NCBI GenBank assembly: GCA_903828455.1
Contig: CAIKMJ010000030.1
Span: 1-64,000 of the forward strand
Origin: an uncultured Acidobacteriia bacterium
GTDB taxonomy: Bacteria; Acidobacteriota; Terriglobia; Bryobacterales; Bryobacteraceae
DNA: 64,000 bases
Reading direction: 5' to 3'
Part shown: positions 58,350 through 64,000 of the stretch, piece by piece
Layout of the letters: every line of letters starts with the position of its first letter
How positions within the stretch are numbered: position 1 is the first letter of the stretch
Made by a program: the position numbers and the translations under genes
Notes under the pieces: generated by a model
What the model was told of the DNA's origin: nothing
Databases searched by the model: none
The model's input: only the letters and a program-made list of their open reading frames with translations

Positions 58350-59186
58350 ATGGCATCATCGAAGGTGACGATGACTCCGGACTTTTTTTACGGCACCGCG
58401 TGGAAGGAAGAACGAACCGCCGAGCTCACATTACTTGCCCTCCGCTCGGGCTTTCGCGCCATCGACACAGCCAACCAGCGGCGTCATTACTTCGAAGCCG
58501 GCGTCGGCGAGGCCCTTGCGACCGCGCTGAAGGAAGGCATCGTCACCCGCGACGACCTCTTCATCCAGACCAAATTCACCAGCCCCGCGGCGCAGGATCA
58601 CCGCCTGCCCTTCGACGCCTTCGCCCCCGTGGCCAGGCAGGTAAACCAGTCTCTGACGAGTTCACTGAAGCATCTGGGCGTCGACGTGATCGACAGCTTC
58701 ATCCTGCACGGTCCCTCCTCCGGCTACGGCTGGTCCGAGGAAGACGCGGCAACCTGGCGCGCCATGTGCGCCGAACGCGACGCCGGCAGGACGCGCCTCC
58801 TCGGCGTGAGCAACATCTCGCTCGATCAGCTCAAAGCTCTCGAAGCCGCGGGCGGAGAGCGCCCCGCCTTCGTTCAGAACCGCTGCTACGCGCGTTTCGG
58901 ATGGGACCGCGAAGTCCGCGCCTACTGCCGCAGGCACAACATCGTCTATCAGGGCTTTTCGATCCTCACCGCCAACGCCTCGGTCGTGCGCGGCCCGCTC
59001 GTCAGCGCCATCGCGCAGCGGCACAAGGCCACCAACGCGCAGATTATCTTCCGCTTCATGGCGGGAATCGGCATCGTGCCGCTCACCGGAACCTCCGACG
59101 CCGAACATATGCGGCAGGACCTCGCGGCAAAGCAGTTCAAGCTCACCGCCGCGGATCTGAAGGCGCTCGAAGCGCTGACCAGCTAG
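58350..59186 (+). CDS. aldo/keto reductase
   Basis: 278 residues, NAD(P)H-dependent oxidoreductase. Catalytic tetrad D39, Y47, K75, H120 (AIDTANQRRHYFEAG, IQTKF, FILHGPSSGYG). GVSNIS and the late VPLTGTSDAEHMRQDL match AKR phosphate-site regions. ATG 58350 chosen; a TTG at 58323 would add 9 residues without a ribosome site. Substrate unknown. It starts 75 bases after the divergent small membrane gene. Confidence 0.9.
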   Translation: MASSKVTMTPDFFYGTAWKEERTAELTLLALRSGFRAIDTANQRRHYFEAGVGEALATALKEGIVTRDDLFIQTKFTSPAAQDHRLPFDAFAPVARQVNQSLTSSLKHLGVDVIDSFILHGPSSGYGWSEEDAATWRAMCAERDAGRTRLLGVSNISLDQLKALEAAGGERPAFVQNRCYARFGWDREVRAYCRRHNIVYQGFSILTANASVVRGPLVSAIAQRHKATNAQIIFRFMAGIGIVPLTGTSDAEHMRQDLAAKQFKLTAADLKALEALTS

Positions 59187-59213
59187 CCCGCCGCAGACCC
59201 GCAAAGGAAACGT

Positions 59214-60665
59214 TTGCCGCAGCTAAACTGGAGCAGACATCCGGTGGAGCAAATCTCTCTCACTTTCGACCCCCAGCCGCCGCCACGCCGCGTCTTCACG
59301 CTGCGCGAACTGAGCGACGGAATCCGCGGCCTCCTCGAAGGCAGCTTCAGCGGCATCTGGGTCGCCGGTGAAATTTCCGGCGCAAAACTCTATCCCAGCG
59401 GACACTGCTACTTCACCCTCAAGGACGCCGACGCGCAGATCAAGTGCGTCTGCTGGAAGCCCGTCTACTGGCGCCTGAAATTCAAGCCGAAGGACGGCGT
59501 GCAGGTGCTGCTGCGCGGGCGCGTCGACATCTACGAACAGCGCAGCGAATACCAGTTCGTCGTCGAAGCCGTTGAACCCCAGGGCGAGGGCGCGCTGCAA
59601 CTGGCCTTCGAGGAACTCAAGAAAAGGCTGCTCGCCGAGGGCCTGTTCGACGCCGCGCGCAAACGCCCGCTGCCCCGTTACCCGCGCCGCATCGGAATCG
59701 TCACCTCGCCGCAGGGCGCCGTCATTCGCGATTTTGTCGATGTGATCACGCGCCGCTTCCCCGGCATCCACGTGCGCCTGTTTCCCGCGCGCGTGCAGGG
59801 CGAAGGCTCCGTCGCCGACGTCACGCGCGGCATCGAATATTTCGGCCTTGCCGAACACGGACACGATGCGCCGTGGGCGGATGTGCTGGTGGTCGCCCGC
59901 GGCGGCGGCTCGCTCGAAGACCTCTGGACGTTCAACGAGGAGGCCGTGGCGCGCGCCATCGCGGCATCGCCCATCCCTGTCGTCTCCGCCGTGGGGCACG
60001 AGACGGACGTGACCATCGCCGACTTCGTGGCCGATCTCCGCGCGCCCACGCCATCGGCCGCCGCCGAACTCATCGTCCCCACACAGCAGGATTTGCTGGA
60101 GCGCATCGACGCGCTGCGCCGCCAGTCCCGACGCGCCGTTCAATATCGTCTCGCGGTACTGGCGCGACGGCTGCGCGAACAGGCCACCGACCGCGCGCAG
60201 ATGCTGTTGCACCGCGCCATCGCCCGCCGCATGCAGCGCCTCGACGAATTCGAAGAACGCGCCGTCGCCGCCATCCGGCGCCGGATCTCGGCCGCCGGGC
60301 GCACAAGGCGGATCCTCGAAGACAACCTGCGCTACTTCGACCTGCGGCCGCGCCTCGCCCGCGACCGCGCCCGCCTCACCGAAGCCTCCGGCCGCGCCGC
60401 CGGAGCCATGCGGACCGCGCTCGGCCGTCGCCGCGGCAGGCTGGAGACCGCCACCGCCAAGCTCTCGCAGCTCGATCCGCGCCTCGTGCTGGCGCGCGGC
60501 TATGCCATCGTCCTGAACCAGAGCGGAACGATCGTGCGGGATCGCGCCGCCGCTCCGGTGGGCGCCACGCTCGATATTCTGCTCGCGAAGGACAGCCTGC
60601 AAGCGAAGGTCACCAAAAGCGAAGGTCACAAAAGCGAAGGCCACAAAAGCGAAAATCACAAATGA
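59214..60665 (+). CDS. xseA: exodeoxyribonuclease VII large subunit
   Basis: 483 residues. OB-fold with FTLRELSDGIRGLLEGSFSGIWVAGEISGAKLYPSGHCYFTLKDADAQIKCVCW; catalytic core RRIGIVTSPQGAVIRDFVDVITRRFPGIHVRLFPARVQG, VLVVARGGGSLEDLWTFNEEAVARAI, SAVGHETDVTIADFVADLRAPTPSAAAELIVP; long coiled-coil to about 440. TTG start with AGGAAA directly upstream. The last 16 residues are three KSEGH-type repeats from a 15-bp tandem duplication (60615-60659). xseB is not adjacent; a different small gene overlaps the stop codon. Confidence 0.95.
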   Translation: MPQLNWSRHPVEQISLTFDPQPPPRRVFTLRELSDGIRGLLEGSFSGIWVAGEISGAKLYPSGHCYFTLKDADAQIKCVCWKPVYWRLKFKPKDGVQVLLRGRVDIYEQRSEYQFVVEAVEPQGEGALQLAFEELKKRLLAEGLFDAARKRPLPRYPRRIGIVTSPQGAVIRDFVDVITRRFPGIHVRLFPARVQGEGSVADVTRGIEYFGLAEHGHDAPWADVLVVARGGGSLEDLWTFNEEAVARAIAASPIPVVSAVGHETDVTIADFVADLRAPTPSAAAELIVPTQQDLLERIDALRRQSRRAVQYRLAVLARRLREQATDRAQMLLHRAIARRMQRLDEFEERAVAAIRRRISAAGRTRRILEDNLRYFDLRPRLARDRARLTEASGRAAGAMRTALGRRRGRLETATAKLSQLDPRLVLARGYAIVLNQSGTIVRDRAAAPVGATLDILLAKDSLQAKVTKSEGHKSEGHKSENHK

Positions 60666-60997
60666 TAGCGCCACCGGAAGGAACTTATCTCGCGCCTCTG
60701 CAAAAGGGCGCGCTGCGGTTTCCGCCGCCCCTGCGGGCTTACTGCCAGATGGAAGGCTGGGATCTTTTCCGCTTCATCGTCCTCGATCACGATCACATGC
60801 GCATCGAGCCGGTCATCGGCGACGCCGCGGAAACGTTTCACGCCAGCTTCACGCCGGACGGCCTGCTTTGGATTCCCGCCGAACTGCGCCAGTCCGTCGA
60901 CCTGAGCGAACAAAGCGTCATGCTGCGCGTGCAGGATGGCGGCATCCACGTTTATATCCGCAAGGTTTTCGAAACCCTCGGCTTCCGGCCCCGCTGA
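60662..60997 (+). CDS. small AbrB/MraZ-fold-like protein
   Basis: 111 residues overlapping the xseA stop (ATGA), so translationally coupled. The segment ASFTPDGLLWIPAELRQSVDLSEQSVMLRVQDGGIHVYIRKVFE has the G-x-x-x-IPAELRxxxxL pattern of swapped-hairpin AbrB-type DNA-binding domains such as MraZ. Residues 30-70 (MEGWDLFRFIVLDHDHMRIEPV) are beta-rich. This is the position where xseB would be expected, but there is no resemblance to XseB. A regulator is a plausible inference; the overall length would suit a MraZ-like two-lobe protein. Confidence 0.5.
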   Translation: MIAPPEGTYLAPLQKGALRFPPPLRAYCQMEGWDLFRFIVLDHDHMRIEPVIGDAAETFHASFTPDGLLWIPAELRQSVDLSEQSVMLRVQDGGIHVYIRKVFETLGFRPR

Positions 60998-61015
60998 TCT
61001 GCTCGCCGCCGTCCG

Positions 61016-61354
61016 TCACGGCTCGCGCGCCAGCCCAAGCCACGAAATCATGTCGCGCAGCGCAGCCCACCCGCGCAGCCGCGCGGCGTCGGAACCCTCG
61101 GCCTCGGCGCGCTCCACATGCTCCCGCATCTGGCGGAACACCACCGGCTGCATCGCCAGCAGCGCTTCCGAACCCGACGCCGCGTACTTCACAAGCACAT
61201 AGCGAACGAGGCAGCCGACGGGGATCCCTGTGCCGCGGCTCAGATTTTCCAGCGTCGGCATCGGGTCGGCGGCGCTGTAGCACGCCACCTCGGCTTTGAA
61301 GTTGGCGTGCGGGTCATCGGCCGCCCAGGAATCGTGATAAGGTTGGAGCTTCAC
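61016..61354 (-). CDS. DUF6027-like small protein
   Basis: 112 residues, soluble. HANFKAEVACYSAADPMPTLENLSRGTGIPVGCLVRYVLVKYAASGSEALLAMQPVVFRQMREHVERAEAEGSDAARLRGWAALRDMISWL. The middle looks like a helix-turn-helix or short regulatory fold (TLENLSRGTGIPVGCLVRYVLVKYA), similar to proteins annotated DUF6027. Function unknown. It is convergent with the AbrB-like gene (18 bases apart). Confidence 0.65.
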   Translation of the reverse strand: MKLQPYHDSWAADDPHANFKAEVACYSAADPMPTLENLSRGTGIPVGCLVRYVLVKYAASGSEALLAMQPVVFRQMREHVERAEAEGSDAARLRGWAALRDMISWLGLAREP

Positions 61355-61456
61355 AGTTCCGAAGTTATCAGTTTTGAACCCAGCGGCAGCCTGTTTTCCA
61401 CCCGGCTCCGGTCACCCGGACGCCTTTCCTGCAGCCGCGGTGAAGGAGCCATTCGC

Positions 61457-62704
61457 ATGATCAATCGCCTTCCGCACACACTGGCACTCGCGGTGCTGGC
61501 CGCCTCGGCCGCTCTCGCGCAGGATCACTGGGTCGCCACCTGGGCCGCCACGCAGCAGCAACCCGCCAATGCCGCAGCCAATGCCGCAGCCAATGCCGGA
61601 GCCAACGCCGGAGCCAATGCCGGCGGACGCGGTCCGGCGGCTCCAACCGGTTTCAAAAATCAGACCGTGCGCATGATCGTTCACACCTCCGCGCTGACCG
61701 GGCCGAAACTGCGGCTCCGGCTCTCCAACGAATACGGCACCGCGCCGCTCTCCATCGGTGCGGTGCACGTGGCAAAGCGAGCCCGCGAATCGGAAATCGC
61801 CGCGGGAACCGATCGCGCCGTCACCTTCGGCGGCAAAGCTACATTTTCGATCCCGGCCGGCAAGTCGATCCTGAGCGATGACGTCGACATGCCCCTGCAG
61901 ACGCCCGCCGACCTGGCCGTCAGTATCTATGTAACCGGCGACAGCGGACCCCTGACCCGCCACGGACTCTCCCTTCGCTCCACTTACATTTCGAAGGAAG
62001 GCGACTTCACCGCCAGCCCCTCGATCGCCGATGCCACCGTTGTCCAGTCGTGGTACTGGCTCTCGGAGGTCGACGTCTTCGGCCCGGCGAATGCCGAAAC
62101 TCTCGTAGCGCTCGGCGATTCGGTCACCGACGGCGCGCGCTCCACCCCGGAGACCGACCACACCTGGCCCGCCATTCTCACCCAGCGCCTCGCCTCCAAC
62201 CGAGTCACCGCCCATGTCGGAGTCGTCAACGAAGGACTCGCAGGCAACCGACTGCTGACCGATGGCGCCGGAACCAGCGCCCTCGGCCGCTTCGACCGCG
62301 ACGTTCTGAACATCGCCGGCGTCACCTGGGTCGCCCTCCTCCTCGGCATCAACGACATCGCGCACGACGCCAAAGCGGACGACCTGATCGCCGGCCTCCG
62401 GCAACTGGCCGCCCAGGCGCACTCGCACAGCCTGCGCGTCGTCGGCTGCACGCTGCCCGCTTTCGGCAACGCCGCCAATCCCGTGCCCTTTACCGAAGCC
62501 CGCGACGCCGTCCGCCAAACCGTCAACCAGTGGATTCGCACCAGCCGCGATTTCGATTCCGTCGCCGACTTCGACGAAGTCACCCGCGACGGCGCCGATG
62601 CCAAGAAACTCCGCGCCGAATACGACAGCGGCGATCACATCCATCCCAACGATGCCGGCTACCGCGCCATGGCCGAATCCTTCGATCTCCGCCAGTTCCG
62701 TTAA
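61457..62704 (+). CDS. secreted SGNH/GDSL hydrolase
   Basis: 415 residues. Signal peptide 1-21 (LPHTLALAVLAASAALAQ). Residues 37-58 are a NAAA/NAGA low-complexity stretch from a 12-bp tandem repeat (61568-61627). The catalytic domain has GDSVTDG with nucleophile S222, NEGLAGNR, LLLGINDIAHD and the final DHIHPNDAGY with D393 and H396. The region about 60-210 is a jelly-roll-like beta domain found in secreted rhamnogalacturonan-acetylesterase-type SGNH proteins. A carbohydrate esterase or lipase is likely. Confidence 0.9.
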   Translation: MINRLPHTLALAVLAASAALAQDHWVATWAATQQQPANAAANAAANAGANAGANAGGRGPAAPTGFKNQTVRMIVHTSALTGPKLRLRLSNEYGTAPLSIGAVHVAKRARESEIAAGTDRAVTFGGKATFSIPAGKSILSDDVDMPLQTPADLAVSIYVTGDSGPLTRHGLSLRSTYISKEGDFTASPSIADATVVQSWYWLSEVDVFGPANAETLVALGDSVTDGARSTPETDHTWPAILTQRLASNRVTAHVGVVNEGLAGNRLLTDGAGTSALGRFDRDVLNIAGVTWVALLLGINDIAHDAKADDLIAGLRQLAAQAHSHSLRVVGCTLPAFGNAANPVPFTEARDAVRQTVNQWIRTSRDFDSVADFDEVTRDGADAKKLRAEYDSGDHIHPNDAGYRAMAESFDLRQFR

Positions 62705-62727
62705 ACCTTCCGCCCGCGCACGGCTGA

Positions 62728-62917
62728 TATACTCTCCTCAGCGCTGACGAATACGCAGCGACTACCGAACACTGCCGCCGTTTCGCCGCAACGCAAACGG
62801 TTGCATGTAAGTCCGGGACCCGATCTGACGACGGGTACCAAGGCGATGCTGAGCAAATACTTCTCTACTTCCGAGTCGTGCCGTTGCCCGGTCGCCCTTC
62901 TGATGGCGAGGTGAGCA
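62728..62917 (+). promoter_or_regulatory. panB promoter and structured 5' leader
   Basis: TATACT (62728-62733) gives an expected start near 62740 and a leader of about 178 bases. It contains three hairpins: 62788-62792 with 62800-62804 (7-base loop); 62816-62822 with 62832-62839 (7 bp, one bulge); 62842-62846 with 62892-62896 enclosing a 45-base loop. GAGGTGAGC precedes the ATG. No known riboswitch consensus is recognised. Confidence 0.45.
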
Positions 62918-63706
62918 ATGAGCAGCAAAGAATTCCTTCAGGCGAAAGCGGACGGGCGCAAACTGTCCATGGTCACGTGCTACGACTACACGTTCGCGCG
63001 CGTGCTGGCCAAAAGCCCCATCGATGGCATCCTCATCGGCGACAGCGCGGCCATGGTGGTCCACGGCTTTCCCTCCACCCTCTCGATGACCGTCGAGCTC
63101 ACGCGCATCCACACCGAAGCCGTCGCGCGCGGCGCGGGCGGCAAATTCATCGTCGCCGACATGCCGTTCCTGTCGTATCGCAAGGGACTCGGCCCCGCGC
63201 TCGATGCGGCCCAGACGCTCATGGCGGCCGGCGCCGGCGCGCTGAAGATCGAAGGCGTCGAAGGCCATGAGGATGTGATCCGCCAGCTGACCGGCAGCGG
63301 CATCCCCGTGATGGGTCATCTCGGGCTGCAGCCGCAGTCGGTCAATGCTTACGGCGGCTACAAGGTGCAAGGGCGCTGCGGCGATGCGGCCAGGGCCATC
63401 GTCACCCAGGCCAGAGCGCTCGAAGACCTCGGCGCGTTTTCGATCGTGCTGGAATGCATTCCCTCGCCGCTCGCCGAAGAAATTACCGCCGCCGTGCGCA
63501 TTCCCACCATCGGCATCGGCGCCGGCGCCGGCTGCGACGGGCAGATTCTCGTCCTGCATGACATGCTGGGATTGAACGTTGACTTCCAGCCGAAATTCGT
63601 GCGCCAATTTATCAATGGAGCGGACTGCGTGAAAGATGCAATCGGACGGTACGACAAAGCGGTGAAGGCCGGCACATTCCCGGCGCAGACGGAGAGCTTC
63701 GCGTGA
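62918..63706 (+). CDS. panB: 3-methyl-2-oxobutanoate hydroxymethyltransferase
   Basis: Ketopantoate synthesis from 2-oxoisovalerate and methylene-tetrahydrofolate, first committed step to pantothenate/CoA. 262 residues, TIM barrel. [26 protein letters not shown] with D42, [11 protein letters not shown] with D81, and GALKIEGVE with E112 (metal/substrate residues, by family pattern); the catalytic Glu of the IVLECIP segment is present. GTGA overlap with panC. Confidence 0.96.
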   Translation: MSSKEFLQAKADGRKLSMVTCYDYTFARVLAKSPIDGILIGDSAAMVVHGFPSTLSMTVELTRIHTEAVARGAGGKFIVADMPFLSYRKGLGPALDAAQTLMAAGAGALKIEGVEGHEDVIRQLTGSGIPVMGHLGLQPQSVNAYGGYKVQGRCGDAARAIVTQARALEDLGAFSIVLECIPSPLAEEITAAVRIPTIGIGAGAGCDGQILVLHDMLGLNVDFQPKFVRQFINGADCVKDAIGRYDKAVKAGTFPAQTESFA

Positions 63707-64000
63707 CCCGCGCCTGGCGCAGTACCGAGTCCTGGAGAGAACGGCGCGGCGAACTGAACGGCAAGCGGATCGGCTTCGTCCCCACCATGGGCGCGCTGCA
63801 TCGCGGCCACGAATCCCTCGTCGAACGCTGCCGCCGCGAAAACGACGTCGTCGTGGTCAGCATCTTCGTCAACCCCACTCAGTTCAACGACCCGAAGGAT
63901 CTGGAGCGCTACCCCCGCACTCTCGAAGCCGACCTCGCCCTGCTCGAAAAGGCCGGCGCCGATGAAGTCCTCGTCCCGCACCGCGCCGAAATGTATCCGC
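63703..64000 (+). CDS. panC: pantothenate synthetase, 3' end cut by window
   Basis: ATP-dependent condensation of pantoate with beta-alanine. GTG start overlaps the panB stop. About 99 residues visible: [18 protein letters not shown] is the HIGH-like nucleotide motif, [43 protein letters not shown] is characteristic. The remaining two thirds lie beyond the window. Confidence 0.96.
   Translation, partial: MTRAWRSTESWRERRGELNGKRIGFVPTMGALHRGHESLVERCRRENDVVVVSIFVNPTQFNDPKDLERYPRTLEADLALLEKAGADEVLVPHRAEMYP

Noticed and set aside
62788-62896. Known c-di-GMP or fluoride riboswitch at panB
   Set aside because: Short matches (gcaaa, ggcgatg) do not extend to the conserved cores; kept only as an unassigned structured leader.

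Overview
The window is GC-rich bacterial chromosome, most likely from Acidobacteriota of the Solibacter/Bryobacter type. The best taxonomic clue is a 983-residue secreted protein (33048-35999) that ends in the Solibacter-type C-terminal domain. Supporting clues are a PEP-CTERM metalloprotease, a MoxR/DUF58/BatA/VWA block, and secreted families common in that lineage. Coding density is high. Genes often overlap by 1-14 bases, and GTG and TTG starts are frequent.

Layout. 1-8084: 3' end of gyrA, a secreted amidohydrolase, a GNAT acetyltransferase with a toxin-antitoxin remnant behind it, divergent larE, an alginate-export-type porin and a ClC chloride channel. 8150-14636: a tight operon of redoxin, TPR/FG-GAP/UnbV protein, flavin-dependent-halogenase-like enzyme and carotenoid oxygenase, then a small unknown gene. 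14648-18369 (minus): a NitT/TauT-type ABC importer with two paralogous permeases, one ATPase, one binding protein and a Tat-exported HMA protein. 18731-18806: tRNA-Phe(GAA). 18879-31418 (minus): a 12-gene catabolic operon of hydantoinase/oxoprolinase A and B, a second ABC importer with two binding proteins, two creatinase-fold proteins lacking metal ligands, an MmgE/PrpD protein and a third binding protein.

31761-43138: a GT87-like membrane protein, the Solibacter-type surface protein, the metalloprotease, uvrC, a TPR lipoprotein-sized protein, an MFS transporter and a TMTC-like TPR membrane protein. 43199-49026: a zinc-ribbon/polyproline membrane protein, then aroF (DAHP synthase) behind what appears to be a complete transcription attenuator, with a 17-residue leader peptide containing six aromatic residues. 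After it come a membrane-anchored unknown, an SDR, a bidirectional terminator, GSII-type glutamine synthetase and an FmdB-like zinc ribbon. 49080-56792 (minus): S41 peptidase, MoxR, DUF58, BatA-like and double-VWA proteins. 56815-64000: iscX, two unknowns, an aldo/keto reductase, xseA with an AbrB-like partner, a DUF6027-like gene, an SGNH hydrolase and panB-panC (panC cut by the window end).

Main points of interest: the aromatic attenuator of aroF; the halogenase-like/carotenoid oxygenase/UnbV operon; the hydantoinase plus metal-free creatinase-fold operon; a recurring habit of short tandem duplications (period 12-16) in leaders and gene ends; and several -10 hexamers so close to start codons that leaderless mRNAs are likely.
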